Assembly: GCF_017948595.1 (NCBI RefSeq)
Contig: NZ_JAGFBV010000008.1
Coordinates: 1-64,000 of the forward strand
Direction of reading: 5' to 3'
Origin: Flavobacterium geliluteum
GTDB lineage: Bacteria > Bacteroidota > Bacteroidia > Flavobacteriales > Flavobacteriaceae
Length of the DNA stretch: 64,000 bases
Position 1 is the first letter of the stretch, and each line of letters opens with the position of its first letter. Made by a program: the position numbers and the translations under genes. Shown here one piece after another: positions 46,673 through 55,690 of the stretch. Under the pieces are notes generated by a model. The model was not told where the DNA came from, made no database searches, and was given only the letters and a program-made list of their open reading frames with translations.

Positions 46673-47719
46673 ATGAAAAAAATTCTTATCACAGGTGGTG
46701 CAGGTTTTATAGGTTCTCATGTAGTAAGACGCTTTGTAAATCAGTATCCTGAGTGTCAAATATTCAATTTAGATGCCTTAACGTATGCAGGCAATCTGGA
46801 AAATATAAAAGATATCGAGAATCAACCTAATTATACTTTTGTAAAAGGAGATATTGTAGATGAGCTTTTTATAAACGAGCTTTTCTCGCTTCATAATTTT
46901 GATGGTGTGTTGCATTTAGCTGCAGAATCTCATGTAGATCGTTCTATAGAAGACCCGTTAGCATTTGTAAAAACGAATGTTATTGGGACAATGAATTTAT
47001 TGAATGCTGCAAAAAATCAATGGAAAGATAATTTTGAGGGTAAACGTTTTTATCATATTAGTACCGATGAGGTGTATGGCTCTTTGGGAGCTGAAGGTCT
47101 TTTTACAGAAACCACTTCTTACGATCCTAATTCTCCTTATTCTGCTTCAAAAGCAAGTTCAGATCATTTCGTAAGGGCGTACGGCGAGACCTACGGGTTG
47201 CCTTATGTATTGACAAACTGCTCCAACAATTACGGTTCTTATCATTTTCCTGAAAAATTAATTCCGCTTTTCATCAATAATATTATCAATAATAAACCTT
47301 TACCGGTTTACGGTGATGGTAATTACACTCGTGATTGGTTATTTGTTGAGGATCATGCTATTGCAATCGACTTGGTTTTTCATAAAGGGAAAAATCACGA
47401 AACGTATAATATTGGAGGTTTTAATGAATGGAAAAATATTGATTTGGTAAAGTTGCTATGCCAAATTATGGATCAAAAATTAGGCAGAGCCGAAGGAACT
47501 TCTCAAGAACTAATTACTTACGTGAAAGACAGACCGGGTCATGATTTACGTTACGCTATCGATGCCTCAAAAATTAATAAAGAACTGGGTTGGAAGCCTT
47601 CTGTAACTTTTGAAGAAGGCTTAGAGAGAACAATTAATTGGTATCTTACCAATGAGGAATGGTTGAAAAATGTGACTTCTGGTTCTTACAAAGATTATTA
47701 TCAAAAACAATATTCATAA
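46673..47719 (+). CDS. rfbB: dTDP-glucose 4,6-dehydratase
   Basis: This 348-residue extended SDR has TGGAGFIGSHVVRRF, LDALTYAGN, HLAAESHVDRSIEDP, STDEVYGSLG and the active-site Tyr156/Lys160 (YSASKASSDH), all RfbB signatures. It converts dTDP-glucose to the 4-keto-6-deoxy intermediate of dTDP-rhamnose and related sugars. The usual partners rfbA, rfbC and rfbD are not in view; they may be beyond the window or elsewhere. Confidence 0.95.
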   Translation: MKKILITGGAGFIGSHVVRRFVNQYPECQIFNLDALTYAGNLENIKDIENQPNYTFVKGDIVDELFINELFSLHNFDGVLHLAAESHVDRSIEDPLAFVKTNVIGTMNLLNAAKNQWKDNFEGKRFYHISTDEVYGSLGAEGLFTETTSYDPNSPYSASKASSDHFVRAYGETYGLPYVLTNCSNNYGSYHFPEKLIPLFINNIINNKPLPVYGDGNYTRDWLFVEDHAIAIDLVFHKGKNHETYNIGGFNEWKNIDLVKLLCQIMDQKLGRAEGTSQELITYVKDRPGHDLRYAIDASKINKELGWKPSVTFEEGLERTINWYLTNEEWLKNVTSGSYKDYYQKQYS

Positions 47720-47768
47720 ATTAACAATTTTAATTCAACCAAAATTCCAGGTTTAAATTATAATTAAC

Positions 47769-50270
47769 ATGAAAAAATTATTTTACGTTCTTACGTTTCT
47801 TTTTTTACTGCTAGGATCTTCAAATGCTAATGCGCAAGATATTATTAAATCCAAAGATTTAAGCACCATTAAAGTAGATTATTTGTCAGATGACGAAATC
47901 TCTAAGATAGTTGCTCAACTAAAAAGTAATAATGCTACAATTGATGATGTTGAATCTATGGCTTTATCGAAAGGCATGAGTCAGACAGAATTTGATAAAT
48001 TAAGAACTCGAGTCAAAGAATATGAGAAAAAAAACTCAAAAGATACTGATAAGGATAAAAAAGATAAGGACAAAAAGAAAGACGATAAATCAAAAGATAT
48101 AGATAAAGATTCTGAGTTTGGAAGAAGGCAAGAAAAAATTAAGAATGAAAAAGTAAAAGACTCCTTAAATGCTTTAATTTTTGGCTCTCAACTGTTTGAT
48201 AACCCTACTTTAAATTTTGAGCCAGATTTAAAAATGGCAACTCCATTAAATTATGTTTTGGGGCCAGGTGATAAATTAGAGGTTAGTATTTATGGTATTC
48301 AGCAATTTGATGATACTGTAACAGTTAATTTTGAAGGTAAAATTGCCATTCAGAATGTTGGTCAAATTGCGGTTGCTGGAATGTCTATCGAAGCTGCAAC
48401 ACAAAAAATCAAAGCTGCTATTGCAAAAGTATACAGCACTGTGAGGTCTGGACAATCTCAGGTAAGCGTAAGTTTGAGCGAAATACGTACCATAAAAATA
48501 ACGGTCGTTGGAGGAAAACAACCTGGCAATTATTCGATTTCATCTTTAGCAACTGTTTATAATGCTTTGCATTTAGCAGGTGGTCCAGGGAAAGACGGAA
48601 GTTATCGAAATATTGAATTGATAAGAAACAATCGTGTTTTCAAAAATATTGATGTTTACAGATTTTTAGTAAAAGGAGATCAGTCTGATAATGTTGGGTT
48701 AAAAGACAATGATGTCATTAGAATTCCGGCTTACAGCCAACGAGTTACAGTTGAGGGTGAAGTGAAAAGACCTGGGATTTTTGAAATGAAAAAAGGTGAA
48801 ACTTTTGCGGATTTACTAAATTTTGCTTCAGGATTTAATGAGTTTGCCTATACTGCTTCTGTAAATGTTTTACAAAAAACAGGCAAGGAGTTTAAAGTGC
48901 ATGATATAAAAGAAAGTGAGTATGCTTCTTATTTGCCTCAATCTGGAGATGTTTTTAAAATTACAAAAATTTTGAATCGATTTGAGAATCGTATTAAAAT
49001 TGAAGGAGCTGTTTTTAGGCCAGATTATTATTCTTTTACAGAAGGCATGCGAGTTTCTGAGTTAATCGCTAAAGCAGAAGGCCTCAAGGAAGATGCCTAC
49101 AGTAAGAGAGCAAGAGTAATTCGTTTGCAATATGATTTAACCACAGAAATTGTAAATGTAGATTTGAGTGCCGCTTTATCAGGAGATGTAACTGCAGATA
49201 TTGAGTTGAAAAGAGAAGATATTGTTACCATCTATTCTATTTTAGATTTTAGAGAAGAATATAAAGTAACGATTGATGGAGAGGTCAAAAATCCTGGTGA
49301 ATATGAATATTTTGAGAATTTGACATTGAATGACTTAGTAATTCAAGTCGGTGGATTAACTGGCTCTGCATCAAAAAGAGTTGAAGTAGCCAGAATGGTA
49401 AAGTCAGATCAAATCGATGATGCTGATCCTAAGCGCATTGAGTTGTTAGAACTTCAAATTACAGCAGATAATAACGAACAAATTAAAAATTTTGTATTAC
49501 AGCCCTTTGATGTTATCAATATTCGTAAGATGGCGGTTTACGAAAAACCAGAAATGGTTAAAGTTAGCGGTGCCGTTACTTATCCGGGTAAGTACGCTAT
49601 TGCTAATAAAAAGGAGACTGTCTACAATGTTGTAATGAGAGCTGGAGGTTTGACATCCATTGCTAACTTAGATGGGATGAAAATAAAAAGACCTATTAAA
49701 GAAGAGCAACTTAAGCAATTAGAAAGTATAGACCTTAATCTTGATAAAAAACAAATTGGAGAAGACGGAAAGGAATCTAACTTGAAGGATAAAGATTCAC
49801 TTAACTCAAAATTGACTAAAAAACTTAGAGATGATCTAAAATTTGCTACAATTCCAGTTAACTGGGAAAAAATTGTTAAAGATAAAAATCATTATTCTAA
49901 TGTTACGTTATTTCCTGGTGATGAAATTGAAGTGGCAGTTTATAACGAAGGAGTAAAAGTGACGGGAAATGTATTGCTAACCTCTGAAATACCGTATAGA
50001 AGCGGAAAAGGATTTAAATATTACATCAATGCAGTTGGTGGTGTTGATAATAAAGGCTGGAAGAGAAAAGCCTATATTATTTACCCTAATGGGAAGGCCT
50101 CTGTTACAGGTTCATTTTTGTTTTTTAGGTCTTACCCAAAAGTTACACCTGATTCGCAGATTGTAGTTCCAGAAAAGCCCGAAGTGAAAAAGATGAGTGC
50201 CGGAGAATGGGTTAGCATTGGAAGTGTATTAGCTAGTTTAGCATTATTAATAGTTACCGCTTTTAAATAA
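47769..50270 (+). CDS. SLBB-domain polysaccharide export protein (large OPX form)
   Basis: This 833-residue protein has a signal peptide ending NANAQ (about residue 23). A Lys/Asp-rich, probably disordered stretch lies at about 85-125. A polysaccharide export domain follows (LNYVLGPGDKLEVSIYG, about 158-174), then several SLBB repeats (for example RVTVEGEVKRPGIFEMKKGE and KVTIDGEVKNPGEYEYFENL). It ends with a membrane helix (WVSIGSVLASLALLIVTAF). It is the large Bacteroidota OPX type and the second export pore of the locus. The chain-length gene follows directly. Confidence 0.9.
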   Translation: MKKLFYVLTFLFLLLGSSNANAQDIIKSKDLSTIKVDYLSDDEISKIVAQLKSNNATIDDVESMALSKGMSQTEFDKLRTRVKEYEKKNSKDTDKDKKDKDKKKDDKSKDIDKDSEFGRRQEKIKNEKVKDSLNALIFGSQLFDNPTLNFEPDLKMATPLNYVLGPGDKLEVSIYGIQQFDDTVTVNFEGKIAIQNVGQIAVAGMSIEAATQKIKAAIAKVYSTVRSGQSQVSVSLSEIRTIKITVVGGKQPGNYSISSLATVYNALHLAGGPGKDGSYRNIELIRNNRVFKNIDVYRFLVKGDQSDNVGLKDNDVIRIPAYSQRVTVEGEVKRPGIFEMKKGETFADLLNFASGFNEFAYTASVNVLQKTGKEFKVHDIKESEYASYLPQSGDVFKITKILNRFENRIKIEGAVFRPDYYSFTEGMRVSELIAKAEGLKEDAYSKRARVIRLQYDLTTEIVNVDLSAALSGDVTADIELKREDIVTIYSILDFREEYKVTIDGEVKNPGEYEYFENLTLNDLVIQVGGLTGSASKRVEVARMVKSDQIDDADPKRIELLELQITADNNEQIKNFVLQPFDVINIRKMAVYEKPEMVKVSGAVTYPGKYAIANKKETVYNVVMRAGGLTSIANLDGMKIKRPIKEEQLKQLESIDLNLDKKQIGEDGKESNLKDKDSLNSKLTKKLRDDLKFATIPVNWEKIVKDKNHYSNVTLFPGDEIEVAVYNEGVKVTGNVLLTSEIPYRSGKGFKYYINAVGGVDNKGWKRKAYIIYPNGKASVTGSFLFFRSYPKVTPDSQIVVPEKPEVKKMSAGEWVSIGSVLASLALLIVTAFK

Positions 50271-50282
50271 ATTATTTTTTTG

Positions 50283-51359
50283 ATGGAGAATAATAATATA
50301 CCGATTGAAAACGATGAAATTTCGTTAAAAGAATTAATACTTAAATCCAAAGAATGGTATCATTATTTGTTATCACAATGGAAAATTATTGTTTTAGCCG
50401 GAATAATTGGAGCCGCTTTAGGATTAACGTATTCATTTATCAAAAAGCCAGTTTATACAGCTACTTTAACATTTGCCGTAGAAGATGAAAAAGGAGGAGG
50501 AGGCTTAGGAGGAGCATTAGGTTTGGCTAGTTCCTTTGGTGTAGATTTAGGTGGTAGTGGAGGTAACATATTTTCCGGATCTAACCTTACTGTGTTGTTT
50601 AAATCGCGTAATATGGTAGAACAAACGTTACTTTCTCCCGTGGTTGTAAATGGAAAACGGATTTCTTTAGCCGAAATGTATATTCAAAATAGTAAATGGA
50701 GAAATAGCTGGAATAAAGATCCAAAATTTAAGGACATTCAATTTTTGCCCGAAACGAATCGCAAATATTTCACAAGAGTTCATGATAGTATTTTAGGAGT
50801 AATTTATGAAAATTTATCCAAAGGTTCTTTAGCGGTGGCTCAAAAAGATAAAAAGATAGCCGTTATTTCGATGGATGTGACTTCTAACAATGAATTGTTT
50901 TCTCTTTATTTTTGTGAAGCGCTCGCTAAGCAGGTAGGTAAATTTTATGTGAGTACCAAAAGTAAAAAAGCCCGAATGAATATGGAAATCTTAGAGCGTC
51001 AAACAGATTCTATACGTGCAGAACTTAACGGTGCCATAACAGGAGTTGCAGTAGCTAATGATAATACCTTTATGTTGAATCCTGCGCTCAATGTACGACG
51101 AGCTCCTTCTGCTCGCAGACAAGTTGATGTACAGGCTAACACAGCTATTTTAACAGAGTTAGTTAAACAAACAGAATTAGCTAAAGTGACTTTACGTAAA
51201 GAAACACCTTTAATTCAGGTGATTGATCATCCTATTTTACCATTACCAAAAGAACGTTTTGGTAAAGCCAAAGGATTGGTGATGGGAGGTTTTTTGGCTG
51301 GGTTTTTAATAGTATTGGGATTGATTGCGAGGAGGTTTTTTAAAGATTTGCGTATTTAA
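50283..51359 (+). CDS. Wzz-type chain-length determinant protein (no kinase domain)
   Basis: This 358-residue protein has membrane segments near 35-55 (IIVLAGIIGAALGLTYSF) and near the C terminus (GLVMGGFLAGFLIVLGLIA), with a periplasmic region containing a Gly-rich stretch around 68-95 and a coiled-coil portion. The preceding in-frame TTG at 50280 is less likely than ATG at 50283. It should set polymer length with the OPX protein 12 bases upstream. Unlike the Wzc at 38656 it lacks the kinase. A 361-base gap follows. Confidence 0.85.
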   Translation: MENNNIPIENDEISLKELILKSKEWYHYLLSQWKIIVLAGIIGAALGLTYSFIKKPVYTATLTFAVEDEKGGGGLGGALGLASSFGVDLGGSGGNIFSGSNLTVLFKSRNMVEQTLLSPVVVNGKRISLAEMYIQNSKWRNSWNKDPKFKDIQFLPETNRKYFTRVHDSILGVIYENLSKGSLAVAQKDKKIAVISMDVTSNNELFSLYFCEALAKQVGKFYVSTKSKKARMNMEILERQTDSIRAELNGAITGVAVANDNTFMLNPALNVRRAPSARRQVDVQANTAILTELVKQTELAKVTLRKETPLIQVIDHPILPLPKERFGKAKGLVMGGFLAGFLIVLGLIARRFFKDLRI

Positions 51360-51720
51360 TACTATATAAAATTTTAGAGATTAAGTCAAATATTGGTTTT
51401 TTAATTTCGTCGAATTTAAAATGATCTTGAATAGATTTTATAAATAGAAAAAATAAGCACCATAAATATTAAATTGTTGCATTAAACCTTACTACATATT
51501 TCTGAAGCGATCACCAGTGCTAGAGGATAATAAATATTTTTCAAAAACTGCAAATCCCTATATATAATTAACTAGTTTGCGTGCAGAAAATGATTGCTAT
51601 TTTCTATAGCTTTAATTAATTGTATGTATTTGTAAAATCTCTGATAGTATTGGTAAGTTCTTTAGTGTGTTTTAAGAAAAACAGGAACCAATAAAAAATC
51701 AAATAAAAGTAATAGTTTAA
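51360..51720. other. 361-base intergenic gap before the legionaminic acid genes
   Basis: No gene or clear terminator was found. The sequence is AT-rich with small hairpins (for example GCTAT/ATAGC near 51596-51610). The best -7 match is TGTATTTG at 51625-51632, one base off consensus and without a good -33. The length suggests a separate promoter or a leader for the leg operon, but I cannot identify it. Confidence 0.4.
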
Positions 51721-52908
51721 ATGAATATTCTTAAATTAATAGGTAGAGGTGAGGAAATATTTGAAAAAGATATTTCAAATCATGAAAATCAATTGTCTTC
51801 TATCGTAAATAGTTCTTCTTTTTTGGTAATAGGTGGTGCCGGATCAATAGGTCAGGCAGTAACTAAAGAAATTTTTAAAAGAAATCCTTTAAGATTGCAT
51901 GTTGTTGATATAAGTGAAAACAATATGGTAGAGCTAGTTCGCGACTTGAGAAGCTCTTATGGTTATATCGAAGGTGATTTTCAGACTTTTGCATTGGATA
52001 TTGGATCTATTGAATACGATGCATTTATAAATTCGGACGGGAAATACGATTATGTTTTAAATCTTTCTGCTCTAAAACACGTACGAAGTGAGAAAGATCC
52101 TTTTACCTTAATGAGAATGATTGATGTGAATATTTTTAATACTGAAAAAACACTACAACAATCTATTACAAAAGGCACAAAAAAATATTTTTGTGTTTCT
52201 ACAGATAAAGCAGCGAATCCTGTTAATATGATGGGCGCCTCAAAGAGAATTATGGAAATGTATTTAATCCGTAAAAGCAAAGACATAAAAATCTCAACTG
52301 CTCGTTTTGCTAATGTTGCTTTTTCTGATGGTTCTCTATTACATGGGTTTAACCAAAGAATTTTAAAGAAACAGCCAATTGTTGCTCCTAATGATATTAA
52401 AAGATATTTTGTTACACCAAAAGAATCTGGAGAATTATGTTTGATGAGCTGTATTTTCGGCGAAAACAGAGACGTTTTTTTTCCAAAATTAGACGAAAAA
52501 TTGAACTTAATTTCATTTGCGGATATTGCTGTTAAATATCTGGATGAAATAGGTTACGAACCATATTTGTGCGAGTCAGAAGATGAGGCTAGAGATAATG
52601 TTGACGCCCTGATAGCTGAAAAAAAATGGCCTTGTCTTTTTACAGGTAGTGATACCACAGGTGAAAAAGATTTTGAAGAATTTTTTACAGATACCGAGGT
52701 TCTTGATATGGATCGTTTTGTAAACCTTGGGGTTATTAAAAATGATGCGGTTTATGATAATGAGAAATTAGAAAATTTCACTTTTAAAATAAAGGATATG
52801 AAATTAAACTTAATTTGGACAAAAGAAATGATCGTTGATTTATTTAACAATTTGATACCTAATTTTGGTCATAAAGAAACTGGTAAATATTTAGATTCAA
52901 AAATGTAA
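51721..52908 (+). CDS. legB: Nucleotide-sugar 4,6-dehydratase, LegB type
   Basis: This 395-residue SDR has FLVIGGAGSIGQAVTKEIF and the PseB/WbpM-like segment STDKAANPVNMMGASKR, with Asp162, Lys163 and Lys175. The usual catalytic Tyr is Met171, as in WbpM/PglF-type retaining dehydratases and unlike FlaA1/PseB. In Campylobacter LegB removes water from GDP-GlcNAc as the first committed step to legionaminic acid. The aminotransferase gene starts one base after its stop. UDP-GlcNAc as substrate cannot be ruled out, but the nearby PtmE homologue favours GDP. Confidence 0.85.
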   Translation: MNILKLIGRGEEIFEKDISNHENQLSSIVNSSSFLVIGGAGSIGQAVTKEIFKRNPLRLHVVDISENNMVELVRDLRSSYGYIEGDFQTFALDIGSIEYDAFINSDGKYDYVLNLSALKHVRSEKDPFTLMRMIDVNIFNTEKTLQQSITKGTKKYFCVSTDKAANPVNMMGASKRIMEMYLIRKSKDIKISTARFANVAFSDGSLLHGFNQRILKKQPIVAPNDIKRYFVTPKESGELCLMSCIFGENRDVFFPKLDEKLNLISFADIAVKYLDEIGYEPYLCESEDEARDNVDALIAEKKWPCLFTGSDTTGEKDFEEFFTDTEVLDMDRFVNLGVIKNDAVYDNEKLENFTFKIKDMKLNLIWTKEMIVDLFNNLIPNFGHKETGKYLDSKM

Positions 52909-52909
52909 T

Positions 52910-54052
52910 ATGAGCGATTTTAATTCTGTAATATCCTTTATAAAAGAACAGCACAATAACCAGGAATTTACGCCGCTTCACGCCCCTGTATTTAATGGGA
53001 ATGAAAAAAAATACTTGCTTGATACGATAGACTCTACATTTGTTTCTTCTGTTGGAGCTTATGTAGATCGTTTTGAAGCGATGATGTGTGCAACATCCCA
53101 AACAAAAAAAGCTGTTGCTGTTGTAAATGGCACAGCAGCAATACAAGTGTCATTACGATTAGCCGGAGTAAAAGAAGGAGATGAAGTAATAACTCAGGCT
53201 CTAACCTTTATTGCTACTGTTAATGCTATATTATATAATGGTGCATCGCCTATTTTTGTTGATGTAGATCTTGATACAATGGGCCTTTCACCAAAAGCGC
53301 TTGAATCATTTCTTATAGATAATGCTGAGCTTAGGGAAGATGGTGCCTATAATAAGAAGACAGGAAAAAAAATCAGTGCCTGTCTTCCAATGCATACTTT
53401 TGGTTTTCCGGTGCATCTTGACGAACTTATGCTTGTCTGCAACAACTGGAAAATAGCACTTATTGAAGATGCTGCAGAATCTTTAGGCAGTACTTACAAA
53501 GGCAGGCCAACAGGAAGCATTGGTAAATTAGGAGCTTTTTCATTTAATGGCAATAAAATAGTTACCTGTGGTGGTGGTGGTGCAATTGTTACCAATGATG
53601 AGGAAATGGGTATACGTGGAAAATACCTCACTACGACAGCTAAAGTTCCTCATGCTTATGAATTTGTTCACGATGAGCTGGGCTATAATTTCAGGATGCC
53701 TAACCTGAATGCCGCATTGGCTTGTGCGCAATTAGAGCAACTTGATGCATTCCTTGAAAACAAAAGAAGTCTAGCAAAACAATACCAGTCGTTTTTTACA
53801 GATAAAGGAATAAAATTCAGGACGGAGACTCCGGATACAAAAGCCAACTATTGGCTAATGTGTGTAGAACTTGAAAACAAACAGGAAAGAGAACTTTTTT
53901 TGAGTGAGACAAACAGCAATGGTGTAATGACCAGGCCAATTTGGCAACTGATGTTCCGTCTGCCTATGTATGCAAATTGTCAGAGAGACGGACAGCAGAA
54001 CGCTTTGTTTTTAGAAGAACGAATTGTTAATATACCGAGTAGTGTACGATAA
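52910..54052 (+). CDS. legC: PLP-dependent aminotransferase, LegC type
   Basis: This 380-residue DegT/DnrJ/EryC1-family enzyme has the PLP Lys216 (FSFNGNKIVTCGGGG), IEDAAESLGSTYKGRPTG and NLNAALACAQLEQLD. The long N-terminal start (FIKEQHNNQEFTPLHAPVFNGNE) is like LegC. It transfers an amino group to C4 of the keto-sugar made by LegB. It overlaps the next gene by about 11 bases, a sign of translational coupling. Confidence 0.88.
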   Translation: MSDFNSVISFIKEQHNNQEFTPLHAPVFNGNEKKYLLDTIDSTFVSSVGAYVDRFEAMMCATSQTKKAVAVVNGTAAIQVSLRLAGVKEGDEVITQALTFIATVNAILYNGASPIFVDVDLDTMGLSPKALESFLIDNAELREDGAYNKKTGKKISACLPMHTFGFPVHLDELMLVCNNWKIALIEDAAESLGSTYKGRPTGSIGKLGAFSFNGNKIVTCGGGGAIVTNDEEMGIRGKYLTTTAKVPHAYEFVHDELGYNFRMPNLNAALACAQLEQLDAFLENKRSLAKQYQSFFTDKGIKFRTETPDTKANYWLMCVELENKQERELFLSETNSNGVMTRPIWQLMFRLPMYANCQRDGQQNALFLEERIVNIPSSVR

Positions 54053-54665
54053 AAAAATAATTCTTATCGGATATTCCGGTCATGCTTATGTAGTAGCTGA
54101 TACGGTTCTGGAAAACGGATATGAAATTATCGGTTACTCTGATAAAGAGGAATCGAATATGAACCACTATAATTTACCTTATTTAGGATTTGAAAATAAT
54201 GCTGATTTTATAGGATGGCAAAAGAAAGTTTCTTTTATTCTCGGAATAGGTGATAATAAATTAAGGCAAAATATTGCTCATTTGATTGAAAGTAAAGGAA
54301 AGAAAGTTGAAACAATTATAAATAAAACGGCTAACATTTCAAAAAGCGTTGTTATTGGAAATGGCAGTTTTATTAATAAAAATGTTGTCGTCAATGCATT
54401 TGCGGTAGTCGGAAAAAATGTAATATTAAATACTGGCTGTATCATTGAGCATGAATGTATTCTAGCTGATGCAGTTCATATAGCGCCAGGAGCAGTTTTA
54501 GCAGGAAATATCAGTATTGGAGAAAGAACATTTGTGGGAGCGAATGCAGTAATAAAACAAGGGATTTCTATTGGAAAAGATGTCGTAATAGGAGCAGGAT
54601 GCGTAGTTATATCCAATATTCCTGACGGAAAAAAAGTAGTCGGAAATCCTGGCAGAATAATATAA
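54042..54665 (+). CDS. legH: NeuD/PglD-like sugar O/N-acetyltransferase, LegH candidate
   Basis: This protein of about 207 residues starts at GTG 54042 (MYDKKIILIGYSGHAYVVAD) or TTG 54024; the first gives the normal NeuD start. A PglD-type N-terminal Rossmann domain is followed by left-handed beta-helix hexapeptide repeats (VIGNGSFINKNVVVNAFAVV) and the end CVVISNIPDGKKVVGNPG. It would acetylate the 4-amino group of the LegC product. A sialate O-acetyltransferase role is an alternative for NeuD homologues. Confidence 0.78.
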   Translation: MYDKKIILIGYSGHAYVVADTVLENGYEIIGYSDKEESNMNHYNLPYLGFENNADFIGWQKKVSFILGIGDNKLRQNIAHLIESKGKKVETIINKTANISKSVVIGNGSFINKNVVVNAFAVVGKNVILNTGCIIEHECILADAVHIAPGAVLAGNISIGERTFVGANAVIKQGISIGKDVVIGAGCVVISNIPDGKKVVGNPGRII

Positions 54666-54667
54666 GT

Positions 54668-55690
54668 ATGGACAAAGTAATAATCATCGCAGAAGCGGGT
54701 GTAAATCATAACGGAGATATTCAAATAGCTAAAAAGCTAATTGATGTGGCTGTAGATGCAGGAGTTGATTACGTTAAATTTCAGACTTTTAAAGCTGATA
54801 GTTTAGTAAGTAAATCTGCAAAAAAAGCAGAATATCAGAGCGTTAATATCAATGACGGTGATGACTCTCAATATGCTATGCTAAAGAATCTAGAGTTGAG
54901 CCATGAAAATCATTTAGAGTTAATGAAATATTGCTCAGAGAGGAAGATTCAATTCTTCTCTACAGCATTTGATGTTGAAGGGGTGAATTACCTAAATGAT
55001 TTGGGACTTTCTTTTTTTAAAATTCCAAGTGGAGAAATAACAAATTATCCGTACTTAAAAGCGGTTGCAATGTGCGGCAAGCCAGTTGTTATGTCAACAG
55101 GCATGTGTTCCGAGATGGAAATCAAACAATCATTAGATGTTTTAATGAAATTTGGTTTAAAAAAAGAGGTTATTTCCATTTTACATTGTAATACTGAGTA
55201 TCCAACACCTATGAAAGATGTTAATTTGAAAGCCATGCAAAGTATAAAAAAAACATTTGGGGTAAAGGTTGGGTATTCCGATCATACACTTGGTATTGAG
55301 GTACCTATTGCAGCAGTTGCATTGGGAGCTACCATAATAGAAAAGCATTTTACTCTGGATAGAACTTTACCGGGACCTGATCATGTGGCTTCATTAGAAC
55401 CTACTGAATTAAAAGAGATGGTTATGGCAATACGCAACATAGAATTGGCGATGTGTGGTGATGGTGAAAAGAAGCCAAGTGAAAGTGAAACAAAGAATAT
55501 CGCAATTGCCAGAAAAAGTATTCATATTAATAAGAATTTATCAAAAGGAGATATTATTACAGATGATGATATTATTTCATTGCGACCAGGAGATGGAATT
55601 TCTCCAATGGAATGGGAGAATATTATAGGTAAAAAGTTGAATGTCGATAAAAACGAATTTGATAAATTATTATTTTCAGATTTTATATGA
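54668..55690 (+). CDS. legI: Legionaminic acid synthase (NeuB family)
   Basis: This 340-residue protein has an NeuB TIM-barrel (IIIAEAGVNHNGDIQIAKKL, VDYVKFQTFKADSLVS, LHCNTEYPTPMKDVNL, VGYSDHTLGIEVPIAA, EKHFTLDR) and a C-terminal SAF antifreeze-like domain from about 285. It condenses a diacetamido-hexose with phosphoenolpyruvate to form the nine-carbon sugar acid. Context rather than sequence alone points to legionaminic rather than sialic acid. Its stop overlaps the next start (ATGA). Confidence 0.9.
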   Translation: MDKVIIIAEAGVNHNGDIQIAKKLIDVAVDAGVDYVKFQTFKADSLVSKSAKKAEYQSVNINDGDDSQYAMLKNLELSHENHLELMKYCSERKIQFFSTAFDVEGVNYLNDLGLSFFKIPSGEITNYPYLKAVAMCGKPVVMSTGMCSEMEIKQSLDVLMKFGLKKEVISILHCNTEYPTPMKDVNLKAMQSIKKTFGVKVGYSDHTLGIEVPIAAVALGATIIEKHFTLDRTLPGPDHVASLEPTELKEMVMAIRNIELAMCGDGEKKPSESETKNIAIARKSIHINKNLSKGDIITDDDIISLRPGDGISPMEWENIIGKKLNVDKNEFDKLLFSDFI

